This document shows, one piece after another, positions 55,769 through 64,000 of a DNA stretch of 64,000 bases (position 1 is the stretch's first letter; every line of letters starts with the position of its first letter). The position numbers and the translations under genes are program-made. This DNA comes from Kribbella flavida DSM 17836 (GTDB lineage Bacteria > Actinomycetota > Actinomycetes > Propionibacteriales > Kribbellaceae). Below the pieces are notes generated by a model, which had not been told where the DNA came from, ran no database searches, and was given only the letters and a program-made list of their open reading frames with translations. The stretch lies in NCBI RefSeq assembly GCF_000024345.1, contig NC_013729.1, positions 4,650,001 to 4,714,000 on the forward strand, in the 5' to 3' direction.

Positions 55769-56476
55769 CTAACCCAGGTACAGGCGTTCCAGTGGTTCGC
55801 CGAACAGCACGCCGGCCACCGCGCCGACCAGCATGAACGGCCCGAACGGGAACATCTCCCGGCGCTTGAACACCTTCGCCAGCGTCAGCACGACGCCGAG
55901 CACCGCGCCGAGGAAGAACCCGCCGTACAGGCCGGTGATCAACTCGCCCCAGCCGAGCCAGCCCAGCGCCATCCCGAGCAGGCCCGACAACCGGACGTCC
56001 CCGAAACCGACTCCGCGCGGAAACACGAACCACAGCAGGTAGAACACCCCGAACCCGATCACCCCGGCGATCGCGGCCCGCCGCAGCGAGCCCCACTGCC
56101 CCGACACCGCCGCGCCGACCACCAGCGCCGCGGCGACCGCCCCGTACGTCGGCCAGATGATCGCCGACGGCAGGTACCGGGTGCGGGCGTCGATGTAGCC
56201 GAGCACCGCGCCGGAGACGGTGAGCACCAGCCAGGCGGCGAGACCGGCCGAGAGCCCGAGCTGCCAGCCGATCAGCCCGCCGCACACTCCGGCGAGCAGC
56301 GCGCACCAGGCCGCGGCGCGCGGCGTCGCCAGGTCGGCGTACCGGAGCTTGGTCTGGTCCTCGTCGAGGATCGGCTCGGGAATCCTGCGCAGCAGCCAGG
56401 GCCCGAACACGTACGCCGCCGGCGCGCAGACGATCGCCGCGGCGACTCCGGTGATCACGGGCTCCAGACCAGGCAC
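55769..56476 (-). CDS. Prepilin peptidase (type IV leader peptidase, A24 family)
   Basis: A 235-residue multi-pass aspartyl protease. Catalytic aspartates are Asp96 in GYIDARTRYLP and Asp160 in GFGDVRLSG (the GxGD motif). It lacks the cytosolic N-methyltransferase zinc domain, as in other actinobacterial versions. It would cleave prepilin leaders for type IV/Tad-like pili or secretion pseudopili, none of which are encoded here. In relatives it lies between aroE and aroC; here both neighbours are displaced by oxidase genes. Start ATG at 56476. Confidence 0.92.
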   Translation of the reverse strand: MPGLEPVITGVAAAIVCAPAAYVFGPWLLRRIPEPILDEDQTKLRYADLATPRAAAWCALLAGVCGGLIGWQLGLSAGLAAWLVLTVSGAVLGYIDARTRYLPSAIIWPTYGAVAAALVVGAAVSGQWGSLRRAAIAGVIGFGVFYLLWFVFPRGVGFGDVRLSGLLGMALGWLGWGELITGLYGGFFLGAVLGVVLTLAKVFKRREMFPFGPFMLVGAVAGVLFGEPLERLYLG

Positions 56477-56612
56477 GATCCCGCAGCCTAGACGATCCGC
56501 GGCCCGCCGCGAGCCGACCCTGTGGACAACCGGATCGGCGCGTCAGGCAACCACCGACGCGCCGCCGAGAGCCCAGCCGCGCGACCGCCGGCCCGACCGC
56601 CGGGCGAGCAGC

Positions 56613-58151
56613 TCAGCCCAAGGTGTAGGCGGTGCGGAAGAAGCCGGTCGGGTCGTACTTCTGCTTGACCGTGCGCAGCCGGGGCAGGCTGGACCCGTAG
56701 TACGAGCTCACCGCGCGGCCGGCCTCGAGGTAGTTGACGTAGCCGCCGGCGGAGAACCTGGCGACCGCTCGATGGCCGTCGCTGACGAACCCCTGGGCCG
56801 CGCGGAGCTGCGCCGTCGACGGCTGGCCGGGCAGCTCGGCGTACCACTGGATGACACCGAGCGCGGACCGCCACGGCCACGCCGAACCACCGGCCGGCTG
56901 GTTCGCCGCCTGACCGCCGAGCGGATCGAGGATCGCCGTGGCGACCAGCTTCGCCCTGGCCGCGGCCTTCACGACACCGAGCAGCCCGTCGATCGCGCCG
57001 GCGTCCATCGGGCCGCGCAGCACGTCCGACCCGGCCAGCCAGCCGGAGCGCGGGCTCGTCGTGCCACCGCCCAGGTACCGCACCGCTTCCATGTGCGTCT
57101 TCACGGTGATCGTCCGGGCCGAGCCCTTGGCCCCGACGAACGACTCCAGCTCAGCGGCCGCGGACGTCGCCGACCCGGTGGTCGAGATGCCGATGACGTG
57201 GACCGAGACGGTGCCGTTGTCGTCGGCACTGACGTGCAGATTTCCCCAGGTGGTGGCCGGGGCCTCCCGGGCGAAGCGCTGCCAGCCGCGCAGGACGGCG
57301 GCCGCCTTCGCCTCCGGCCAGCTCAGCCGGAAGAAGCCGAGCTTGCCGCCCGGGATCGTGGCCAGCCGGAACGACGTGACGATGCCGAGGTTGCCGCCGC
57401 CGCCACCGCGCAGCGCCCAGTACAGGTCGGCGTTCTGCGTCGCGCTCGCGGTCCGGACGACGCCGTCGGCGGTCACCACCTGCAGCGAGATCACCCGGTC
57501 GCTGGTCAGGCCGTAGGTGCGGGTGTGGATGCCCAGTCCACCGCCGAGCGCGAGACCGGCGATGCCGACCGTGGGACAGGTGCCGGTGGGCAGCGAGCGG
57601 CCGAACTTGTCGAGGTAGGCGTGCACGTCGTACAGCCGGGCGCCGGCGCCGATCTGGATCGCGGTGCTCACGTAGGCCAGGCTCTTGAGCGCGCCGACGT
57701 CGACCATCAGGCCGTTACGCACCGTGGATGCGCCGACGTACGAGTGGCCGCCGCCCTTCGGCACGCAGGCCAGCTTGTTCGTGCGGGCGAACAGAATCGC
57801 CTCGCGGACGTCGTCGACGCTGCCTGCCCGGACCACGCCGGCCGGTTGCACGGAGTCCCAGCGGGGGTTGAACAGCTGGTGCGCCCCGGCGTAGCCGGTC
57901 TGGCCCGGGCGGTAGAGCCGGCCGTCGAGGCGACGTGCGAGCCCGGTCCAGTCGGGGGCGGCGGTGGCCGCCTCACCTGGCCCCGTGGAGGCTACTTCGC
58001 TGGGCTTGGTGGAGGCCGCTTCGCTCGGACCGGTGGAGGCGGCTTCGCTCGGTCCGGCGCTCGCAGGTTTGGTGTCCGAGCAGCTGGTCAGGGTGGCGGC
58101 GGCCAGCAGACCCCCGGCCTTCAGGACTTCACGGCGGTCAAAACGGTTCAC
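56613..58151 (-). CDS. FAD-linked oxidase, berberine-bridge type, predicted Tat lipoprotein
   Basis: A 512-residue oxidase. The N-terminus FDRREVLKAGGLLAAATLTSC has both a twin-arginine pattern and a lipobox with Cys24, so a folded, lipid-anchored surface enzyme is likely. A repetitive GPSEAAST stalk (about 30-63) follows. FAD-binding VPKGGGHSYVGAS has His136 and TGTCPTVGIAGLALGGG has Cys192, the bicovalent flavin pair. The BBE C-terminus is YVNYLEAGRAV and KQKYDPTGFFRTAY. The gene overlaps the aroE stop by 14 bp and so is read from the aroE transcript. Confidence 0.9.
   Translation of the reverse strand: MNRFDRREVLKAGGLLAAATLTSCSDTKPASAGPSEAASTGPSEAASTKPSEVASTGPGEAATAAPDWTGLARRLDGRLYRPGQTGYAGAHQLFNPRWDSVQPAGVVRAGSVDDVREAILFARTNKLACVPKGGGHSYVGASTVRNGLMVDVGALKSLAYVSTAIQIGAGARLYDVHAYLDKFGRSLPTGTCPTVGIAGLALGGGLGIHTRTYGLTSDRVISLQVVTADGVVRTASATQNADLYWALRGGGGGNLGIVTSFRLATIPGGKLGFFRLSWPEAKAAAVLRGWQRFAREAPATTWGNLHVSADDNGTVSVHVIGISTTGSATSAAAELESFVGAKGSARTITVKTHMEAVRYLGGGTTSPRSGWLAGSDVLRGPMDAGAIDGLLGVVKAAARAKLVATAILDPLGGQAANQPAGGSAWPWRSALGVIQWYAELPGQPSTAQLRAAQGFVSDGHRAVARFSAGGYVNYLEAGRAVSSYYGSSLPRLRTVKQKYDPTGFFRTAYTLG
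57977..58050. repeat. 24-bp in-frame repeats encoding the stalk of the second oxidase
   Basis: Three units and a partial fourth share the core GTGGAGGC-GCTTCGCT; each adds an octapeptide (GPSEAAST) to the stalk after the lipidation site on the coding strand. Array length would set the distance of the enzyme from the membrane. Confidence 0.85.
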
Positions 58152-58962
58152 GATCGTCGAGCTCCTCCCGCGCGGCGGCTCTCATGGCCGCCAGCGGAGC
58201 CGGCGACCTCCCCGTCATCATCTCCACCTGGAGGGTGGCTTGATGCACGAGCAGGTCAAGTCCGTTCAGCAGCTCTGTCCCGATCCGGTGCGCCACGAGC
58301 GCGAGCTGGGTCGGCCAGGGGTGGTAGGCGACGTCGAAGACCACCGGCGCGACGGCGGCGAAGTGCTCGGCCCACCGGTCGACCGCTCCCCCGGGCAGCG
58401 TCGAGACGCACAGGTCGAAGCCGCCGATCTGCTCGACCTGGCCGAAGTCCGCGACCGAGGTTTTCAGCTCCAGCGCGGCCGCCAGGTCCCGCAGCCGCTC
58501 CGCCTTGGCGAGGTCGCGCACGACGAGCGTCACCTCGCTCACCTTGAGCCCGCGCAGGGCCGCCAGGGTGGACGCCGCGGTCGCGCCGCCGCCGAGCACG
58601 ACGGCCGTGTCGGCGCCGGTGATGCCGCGCTCCGCGAACGCCGCGATCAGCCCCGGTACGTCGGTGTTGTGCGCCGAGCGGGACCCGTCGGGCTCGAACA
58701 GCATCGTGTTCGCGGCGCCGATCAGCTCGGCCACCGGGTCGACAGTGTCCACCAGCTCCAGCGCGACCCGCTTCAGCGGCATCGTCAGCGACAGGCCGCG
58801 TACGTCGTCACCGAGCGTCGCGAGGAACCCGCGCAGCTCGTGCTCGCCGACCTCGAACGCGTCGTACCGCCAGTCAAGCCCGAGCTCGGCGTACGCCGCG
58901 CGGTGCATCGCGGGCGACAGCGAGTGGGCGATCGGACTGCCCAGCACAGCACACCGGGTCAT
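58138..58962 (-). CDS. aroE: Shikimate dehydrogenase
   Basis: A 274-residue NADPH-dependent enzyme reducing 3-dehydroshikimate. The substrate domain has SLSPAMH, catalytic Lys64 in LTMPLK and Asp101 in HNTDVPG; the NADP domain has VVLGGGATAAST and VVRDLAKAERL. It is downstream of mltG (13-bp gap) and overlaps the following oxidase gene by 14 bp. It is 5.4 kb from the aroC-aroK-aroB operon. Confidence 0.96.
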   Translation of the reverse strand: MTRCAVLGSPIAHSLSPAMHRAAYAELGLDWRYDAFEVGEHELRGFLATLGDDVRGLSLTMPLKRVALELVDTVDPVAELIGAANTMLFEPDGSRSAHNTDVPGLIAAFAERGITGADTAVVLGGGATAASTLAALRGLKVSEVTLVVRDLAKAERLRDLAAALELKTSVADFGQVEQIGGFDLCVSTLPGGAVDRWAEHFAAVAPVVFDVAYHPWPTQLALVAHRIGTELLNGLDLLVHQATLQVEMMTGRSPAPLAAMRAAAREELDDREPF

Positions 58963-58975
58963 CGGGTCTCCACCG

Positions 58976-60175
58976 TCAGCATCGGCCCTTGTGGGCCTGG
59001 CACCAGGCCTGCAGTTTCTTCACGTTGGCCAGGTGCTCCTGGTCGGTGGCGGCGAAGGCAGTCTCGCCGGTGTCCAGGTTGACCAGGGTGAAGTACAGCC
59101 ACGGGCCGGGCGTCGCGTGCAGCGCCGCGCGCAGGGTGTCCTTGCCGGGCGAGTTGATCGGCGTCGGCGGCAGCCCCCGGTTCTTGTAGGTGTTGTACGG
59201 CGAGTCGAGCGCGCGCTCCTCGTCGGTGGTGAAGACGCCGCCGCTCTTGCCGGCCACGTAGTGCACCGTCGAGTCCATCTGCAGCCGCATGCCGCGCTGC
59301 AGCCGGTTGTAGATCACCCGGGCGACCTTCGGGTAGTCCTCGGCCCGGTTGGTCTCGGCCGCGATGATGCTGGCCACGATCACCGCCTGGTACGGGTCGA
59401 GCTTCTTGCGCTGCGCCACCTGCGGCAGCTTCAGCTCGGCCTGCGTCTTGGCGAACTGCCCGGTCATCAGCCGCAGGATCGAGTACGCCGTCGCGTTCTT
59501 CGGCACGTCGTACGTGCCGGGGTAGAGAAAGCCCTCGGGATTGTTCTTCGCGTACGACGGCAGTCCGAGCGTCTCCGGCTTGGCCAGCGCGGCGGCCACC
59601 GACCCCGGCGGCAGCTTGATGACCTTGTTCTCCTGCAGCTTCTGCGCCACCACGTCCTTGGTCGAGCCGGAAACCACGCCGAAACGGGTGACCTTGATCG
59701 ACTTGGCCGGGTCGAGCATCAGCGCGAGCGCGGCCTTGGCCGACATCTTCTTGCGCAACGTGTACGTCGCGGCCTGGAGCTGGACGCTGCGCGGCTCCTC
59801 GCGGGCGGCCCGCTCGAAGGCGCGGGCGCTCTTCACCACGTCCTTCTTCTCCAGCGTGTCGGCGATCGCCTGGGCGCTCTGGCCGCGGGTCACCTCGACC
59901 ATCACCGAGCCGGTGCCCTCGCCGTCGTAGTCGGGCGCGGCGAACACCTGCTCCAGGTAGTCCCGGCCCTTGCCGAAACCGAACACCAGCCCGCCGATCA
60001 GCGCGCCCACCACGGCCAGCGACACCAGGCCGGCGAAGCAGCCGAAGCTGCGGCGGGCCCGCTGCTTGCGCCGGTTCGCGCGCCGCTCCACCCGGCTCTC
60101 CGGGCGCAGCCCGAGGTCGACGTCGAGGTCGTCGCCGCCGTCGACGTCGTCGCCGTGCACTGAGGTCCTGCTCAT
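58976..60175 (-). CDS. mltG: Endolytic peptidoglycan transglycosylase MltG
   Basis: A 399-residue YceG-like protein: an acidic/basic cytosolic N-terminus, one membrane helix (about 45-68, GCFAGLVSLAVVGALIGGLVFGF), a LysM-like segment, and the lytic domain with catalytic Glu274 in ASIIAAETN and the signature RLQMDSTVHYV, SPYNTYKNRGLPPTPINSPG. It cleaves nascent glycan strands and is thought to end their synthesis. It lies between ruvX and aroE. Confidence 0.95.
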   Translation of the reverse strand: MSRTSVHGDDVDGGDDLDVDLGLRPESRVERRANRRKQRARRSFGCFAGLVSLAVVGALIGGLVFGFGKGRDYLEQVFAAPDYDGEGTGSVMVEVTRGQSAQAIADTLEKKDVVKSARAFERAAREEPRSVQLQAATYTLRKKMSAKAALALMLDPAKSIKVTRFGVVSGSTKDVVAQKLQENKVIKLPPGSVAAALAKPETLGLPSYAKNNPEGFLYPGTYDVPKNATAYSILRLMTGQFAKTQAELKLPQVAQRKKLDPYQAVIVASIIAAETNRAEDYPKVARVIYNRLQRGMRLQMDSTVHYVAGKSGGVFTTDEERALDSPYNTYKNRGLPPTPINSPGKDTLRAALHATPGPWLYFTLVNLDTGETAFAATDQEHLANVKKLQAWCQAHKGRC

Positions 60176-60197
60176 CGTTCGACCACCGCTGCTCCGT

Positions 60198-60656
60198 TCA
60201 CAGGGGCCTCCCGGGTGGGTTGCCGGTCTCCCGCTCGAAGTCGAGCGCGTGTTGCAGAATCACGACCGCCGCGGCCTGGTCGACCACGGCCCGCCGCTTG
60301 GAGCCCTTCTTCCCGCGCTCCCGCAGCATCCGCTCGGCGGTGACCGTGGTGAACCGCTCATCCACCAGTCTCACCTCCGTGTCCACCTGCCGGGCCGCCA
60401 CCAACTGCCGGACCTGCTCGGCGGTCGCGCGGATCTTGACCGCCGCCGGTCCTTCTCCCCCGTTCAACGAACGAGGCAGGCCGACGACGATCTCGAACGC
60501 TTCGAGATCGGCTACGAGCGTAACGATCCGGTCAAGGTCACCGGGACCCCTGCGCACGGTTTCCACCGGCGTGGCCAGGATCCCGTGCGGGTCACTGCTG
60601 GCGACCCCGATCCGGGCGTCGCCGATGTCCAGCGCGACCCGTACCCCTCGGCGCAT
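60198..60656 (-). CDS. ruvX: Putative pre-16S rRNA nuclease / RuvX (YqgF)
   Basis: A 152-residue RNase H-fold nuclease. Acidic catalytic residues are Asp10 in ALDIGDARIGVA, the Glu of LVDERFTTVTAE and the Asp of AVVDQAAAVVILQ; VVGLPRSLNGGEG is the family loop. E. coli YqgF matures the 16S rRNA 5' end. The gene sits between alaS and mltG as in other actinobacteria. The 103 bp before alaS contain GC-rich inverted repeats but no gene. Confidence 0.94.
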   Translation of the reverse strand: MRRGVRVALDIGDARIGVASSDPHGILATPVETVRRGPGDLDRIVTLVADLEAFEIVVGLPRSLNGGEGPAAVKIRATAEQVRQLVAARQVDTEVRLVDERFTTVTAERMLRERGKKGSKRRAVVDQAAAVVILQHALDFERETGNPPGRPL

Positions 60657-60759
60657 CAGATCCCCTCACGGCCGGCTCGAGGCCCGGCCGCCGGGAAAGT
60701 CCCGGCGACCGGCCTGGATTCTGCCTCAGCAGGGGGCCACGCCGACCCGCGCACGCTGG

Positions 60760-63429
60760 TCAGCCCGTGACGAGCTGGCCGACGGCGTGCTCGACCGCCG
60801 ACAGCGCCTTGTCCGCGCCGGCCGGGTCCGTGCCGCCGCCCTGGGCCACGTCGTCCTTGCCGCCGCCCCGGCCGCCGAGCTGCTCGGCCGCGACCCGGAC
60901 CAGATCTCCGGCCTTCAGCCGCCACTCGCGGGCGGTGTCGTTCAGCGCCACCACGACGGCCGGCTTGCCGTCGTTCACGCCGACCAGCGCGACCACGGCC
61001 GGCTTGTCGGCCGGCATCCGGCCCCGGACGTCCAGCGCCAGCTTGCGCAGGTCGCCGCCGTTCACGCCGTCCGGCGCCCGGTGCCCGACGTACGCGACAC
61101 CGAAGACGTCCTTCGGGCTCGCCGCCAGCTCGCCGGCCGCGGCCATCACCTGGCTCGCGCGGACCTTCTCCAGCTCCTTCTCGGCCGCCCGCAGCCGCTC
61201 GGCCAGGTCCGCGACCTTGGCCGGCAGCTCCTCCGGCCGGGTCTTCAGGTTCTCGCTGAGCAGCCGCACCAGCGACCGCTCACGGCCCAGGAAGCGCAGC
61301 GCCTCCAGGCCGACGAAGGCCTCGAGCCGCCGGACCCCGGCACCGACCGAGGACTCGCTCGTCACGGTCAGCGCGCCGACCTGCGAGGAGTGCTTGACGT
61401 GGGTGCCACCGCAGAGCTCGCGCGACCACGGGCCGCCGATCTCGACCACCCGGACCTGCTCGTCGTAGGTCTCGCCGAACAGCGCCAGCGCACCCCACTC
61501 CCGGGCCTCGGGCAGCGTCATGTACTGCGCGGAGACCGGCAGGTCCTGGCGAACGGCGAGGTTCGCGACCTCCTCGATCTCGCTGCGGGTCGCCTGGTCC
61601 AGCGCCGACGACCAGGCGAAGTCGAGCCGCAGGTAGCCGGGCTTGTTGTACGAACCGCTCTGCAGCGCCGTCGGGCCGAGCACCTGGCGCAGCGCCGCGT
61701 GCACGACGTGGGTGCCGGAGTGCGCCTGACAGGCCTCGACCCGCCACTCGTGGTCGACCTGCGCGTGCACGTCCAGCCCGGGCTGGACGACACCCTCGAG
61801 CACCTTCACCTTGTGCACGATCAGGCCCTTGACCGGCCGCTGCACGTCGAGCACCTGCAGCTTGACGCCGTCGGCCACGATCAGGCCCTCGTCGGCGATC
61901 TGGCCACCGGACTCGGCGTAGAACGGGGTCTTCTCCAGCACGACCTCGACGGTCTCGCCCGGCTCGGCCGCCTGGGCGACCGCGCCTTCGCGCAGGACGC
62001 CGCGGATCTGGGAGTCGGTGGCGAGCTCGGTGTAGCCGGTGAACTCGGTGATGCCCTTCTCCCGCAGCTCGCGGTACCCGGAGGTGTCGGCGTGGCCGAG
62101 CTTCTTGGCCCGCGCGTCGGCCTTCGCCCGCTCGCGCTGCTCGGTCATCAGCGACCGGAAGCCCTCGGTGTCCACCTGCAGGCCCTGCTCGGCGGCCATC
62201 TCGACGGTCAGGTCGATCGGGAAGCCGTAGGTGTCGTGCAGCTGGAACGCCTGCGCGCCGGCCAGCCGCGCCCCGCCCTCGGCCTTCACGTTCTTCACCG
62301 CGACGTCGAAGATGCTCGTACCGGCCGTGAGGGTCCGCCGGAACGCGTCCTCCTCGGCGTACGCGATCTGGCTGATCCGGCCGAAGTCGGTCTCCAGCTC
62401 GGGGTAGGACTTCTTCATCTGCTCCAGGCTGGTCGGCAGCAGCTCCACCAGGCTGGGGTCCTCGTAGCCGAGCAGGCGCATCGAGCGGACCGCGCGGCGC
62501 AGCAGCCGGCGCAGCACGTAGCCGCCCTGCTCGTTGCCCGGGGTGACGCCGTCGCCGATCAGCATCAGCGCGCTGCGGACGTGGTCCGCGACCACCCGGA
62601 ACCGGACGTCGTCGACGTGGTCCACGCCGTACTTGCGGCCGCTCAGCTCGGCGGCGCGCTCGATCACCGGGAAGATCTCGTCGATCTCGTACATGTTGTC
62701 GACGCCCTGCAGCAGGTACGCGACCCGCTCCAGGCCGAGGCCGGTGTCGATGTTCTTGTTCGGCAGCTCGCCGAGGATCGGGTAACCCTCCTTGCCGCCG
62801 CCCTCGCCCCGCACGTTCTGCATGAAGACCAGGTTCCAGAACTCCAGGTAGCGGTCGCCCGCCTCCCAGTCCCGGTCGGCGCCGAACTCCGGGCCGCGGT
62901 CGATCAGGATCTCCGAGCACGGGCCGCACGGGCCGGGCACGCCCATCGACCAGAAGTTGTCCTTCATGCCCAGCCGGACGATCCGGTCGTCGGGCAGCCC
63001 GGCGACCCGCTTCCAGATGTCGATCGCCTCGTCGTCCTCGTAGTACACCGAGGCGTAGAGCACCGACTCGTCGAAGCCGTAGCCGCCCTCGCTCTGCGGC
63101 TTGGTGACCAGGTCCCAGGCGTACTCGATCGCCTGGTCCTTGAAGTAGTCGCCGAACGAGAAGTTGCCGTTCATCTGGAAGAACGTGCCGTGCCGGGTGG
63201 TCTTGCCGACCTCCTCGATGTCGAGGGTCCGGACACACTTCTGCACGCTGGTCGCGCGCGGGTACGGCGGGGTCTGCTGGCCGACGAAGTACGGGACGAA
63301 CTGGGCCATGCCGGCCACGTTGAACAGCAGGTTCGGGTCCGGCGACGGCAGCGGTGCGCTCGGGACCACCGTGTGACCGCGGTCCTCGAAGTACTGCAGG
63401 AACCGCCGCCTGATCTCACTGGTTTCCAT
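60760..63429 (-). CDS. alaS: Alanyl-tRNA synthetase
   Basis: An 889-residue class II synthetase. The aminoacylation domain starts TSEIRRRFLQYFEDRGHTVVPSAPL and has FNVAGMAQFVPYF and the ATP-binding GVDHVDDVRFRVVADH. The editing domain has zinc ligands in AHSGTHVVHAAL and CGGTHVKHSSQVG. The C-terminal DHHA1-like oligomerisation domain ends with LGGRGGGKDDVAQGGG. Length and domain order are normal. It is followed by ruvX. Confidence 0.98.
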   Translation of the reverse strand: METSEIRRRFLQYFEDRGHTVVPSAPLPSPDPNLLFNVAGMAQFVPYFVGQQTPPYPRATSVQKCVRTLDIEEVGKTTRHGTFFQMNGNFSFGDYFKDQAIEYAWDLVTKPQSEGGYGFDESVLYASVYYEDDEAIDIWKRVAGLPDDRIVRLGMKDNFWSMGVPGPCGPCSEILIDRGPEFGADRDWEAGDRYLEFWNLVFMQNVRGEGGGKEGYPILGELPNKNIDTGLGLERVAYLLQGVDNMYEIDEIFPVIERAAELSGRKYGVDHVDDVRFRVVADHVRSALMLIGDGVTPGNEQGGYVLRRLLRRAVRSMRLLGYEDPSLVELLPTSLEQMKKSYPELETDFGRISQIAYAEEDAFRRTLTAGTSIFDVAVKNVKAEGGARLAGAQAFQLHDTYGFPIDLTVEMAAEQGLQVDTEGFRSLMTEQRERAKADARAKKLGHADTSGYRELREKGITEFTGYTELATDSQIRGVLREGAVAQAAEPGETVEVVLEKTPFYAESGGQIADEGLIVADGVKLQVLDVQRPVKGLIVHKVKVLEGVVQPGLDVHAQVDHEWRVEACQAHSGTHVVHAALRQVLGPTALQSGSYNKPGYLRLDFAWSSALDQATRSEIEEVANLAVRQDLPVSAQYMTLPEAREWGALALFGETYDEQVRVVEIGGPWSRELCGGTHVKHSSQVGALTVTSESSVGAGVRRLEAFVGLEALRFLGRERSLVRLLSENLKTRPEELPAKVADLAERLRAAEKELEKVRASQVMAAAGELAASPKDVFGVAYVGHRAPDGVNGGDLRKLALDVRGRMPADKPAVVALVGVNDGKPAVVVALNDTAREWRLKAGDLVRVAAEQLGGRGGGKDDVAQGGGTDPAGADKALSAVEHAVGQLVTG

Positions 63430-63434
63430 GGGTG

Positions 63435-63677
63435 TTACCGGTAGTCCTCACGATCGTCTGATGCTGTGTCGATACCGAGCGCGTCACGCAGCTCGGTCTC
63501 CCGTTCGGCCATCCCGGCCCGGACCTCGTCGCCGAAGTGCCGGATCGCGGCGGCCACCTTGTCGGCCGAGGCCTGCAGGCTCTCCGGGGCCAGCTGCTGG
63601 GCCCGCTTCTTCAGCCGGGTCACCGCGTAGACCCCGGCGAGCGTGCCGATCACGAACCACAGGATCCGCTTGATCAC
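63435..63677 (-). CDS. Small membrane protein, DUF6167-like
   Basis: An 80-residue protein with one N-terminal helix (ILWFVIGTLAGVYAVTRL, about 4-21), a basic stretch (KKRAQQ) and an amphipathic helical tail (ASADKVAAAIRHFGDEVRAGMAERETELRDAL). A protein of this layout is conserved directly upstream of alaS in actinobacteria; its function is unknown. Its ATG overlaps the stop of the DUF948 gene (ATGA), and it ends 6 bp before alaS. Confidence 0.85.
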   Translation of the reverse strand: MIKRILWFVIGTLAGVYAVTRLKKRAQQLAPESLQASADKVAAAIRHFGDEVRAGMAERETELRDALGIDTASDDREDYR

Positions 63678-64000
63678 AGGTCACCCCGCCGGCCGGCCTT
63701 GCGCTCGGCCTTCATCTCGTCCTTCACCCGGCGCGACACGTCGCGGCGCTGGCTGTCGCCGAGGGCCTTGCGGACGCCGTACGTGAACGCGGCCGCCTTG
63801 ACCAGCGGGCCACCGGCGGTCGCCGCGAACAGCGACGCCAGCGCGGCGGCGTTGGTGGTCACCGTGGTGGCGTTGTCGGTGATGGTGTCGACCTTGGCCA
63901 GCTGCGCGTTCGTCGTCGCGACGGTCTCGGTGACCTCGCCGAGCAACGGCACGCTGGAGTCGGAGACGCCCTTCACCATGATCCGGGTCTCGTCGAGCAC
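63674..64000 (-). CDS. DUF948 domain protein, N-terminus beyond window
   Basis: The frame is open to the right edge; the visible 108 residues are the C-terminal part. LDETRIMVKGVSDSSVPLLGEVTETVATTNAQLAKVDTI is the DUF948 coiled-coil-like segment, followed by a hydrophobic AFTYGVRKAL region and a basic tail. Homologues start with a membrane helix some 30 residues further upstream, so the first visible GTG is probably not the true start. It is part of the conserved alaS upstream group; function unknown. Confidence 0.85.
   Translation of the reverse strand: MLDETRIMVKGVSDSSVPLLGEVTETVATTNAQLAKVDTITDNATTVTTNAAALASLFAATAGGPLVKAAAFTYGVRKALGDSQRRDVSRRVKDEMKAERKAGRRGDL

Noticed and set aside
60220-63444. 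1074-codon plus-strand frame opposite alaS
   Set aside because: alaS on the minus strand is unambiguous with all motifs; the plus frame lacks a family and a ribosome-binding site.

Overview
The window is chromosomal DNA of a very GC-rich actinomycete (about 70% GC, G/C in almost every third codon position, many GTG starts, one TTG start). A BldD with the c-di-GMP signature, an actinobacterial-type integration host factor, an ATPase-defective PriA and many secreted or regulatory genes point to a morphologically complex soil actinobacterium. A Kribbella-like member of the Propionibacteriales is my best guess, from general resemblance only.

Read right to left on the minus strand, the window is one long conserved actinobacterial housekeeping block: DUF948 and DUF6167 proteins, alaS, ruvX, mltG, aroE, prepilin peptidase, aroC-aroK-aroB, aroQ, efp, nusB, (bldD, divergent), pyrR-pyrB-pyrC-membrane protein-carA-carB-pyrD-pyrF, mihF-gmk-rpoZ-coaBC, metK, priA, def-fmt-rsmB. 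Neighbours typically overlap by 1-14 bp (GTGA, ATGA, TGATG), so they look translationally coupled. Pathways represented are shikimate/chorismate, de novo UMP synthesis, CoA synthesis, SAM synthesis, translation initiation and elongation, and transcription elongation.

Accessory segments interrupt this backbone: 4.0-12.1 kb (secreted C39-like protease plus lipoprotein, HAD/MFS/ArsR group, cyclase) between priA and def; 16.3-20.3 kb (secreted hydrolase, winged-helix protein, secreted Ig-like protein) between coaBC and metK; 23.4-24.8 kb (three paralogous small exported proteins) between pyrF and mihF; 37.0-44.9 kb (membrane protein, methyltransferase, MarR/EamA, two-component system, carboxylesterase) between aroQ and efp; 45.4-49.9 kb (TetR, HelR-like ATPase, ECF sigma factor) between aroB and aroQ; 52.8-58.1 kb (ADP-ribosylglycohydrolase and two predicted bicovalent flavoprotein oxidases) around the prepilin peptidase.

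Two features stand out. First, tandem DNA repeats cluster at or within the accessory segments (45, 56-66, 7, 55, 24 and 40 bp periods), and in-frame arrays with periods divisible by three lie inside four genes, including core pyrD. Second, a 12-base word, GAGAGCGCTYCC, occurs nine times, far above chance, eight times in one orientation. Regulatory sites are legible in several intergenic regions: a BldD box at bldD, a PyrR-type RNA hairpin before pyrR, three MarR-type palindromes, a TetR-type palindrome before the HelR-like gene, and an ArsR/MFS operator candidate. No tRNA, rRNA, CRISPR array, intact insertion sequence or prophage was seen.
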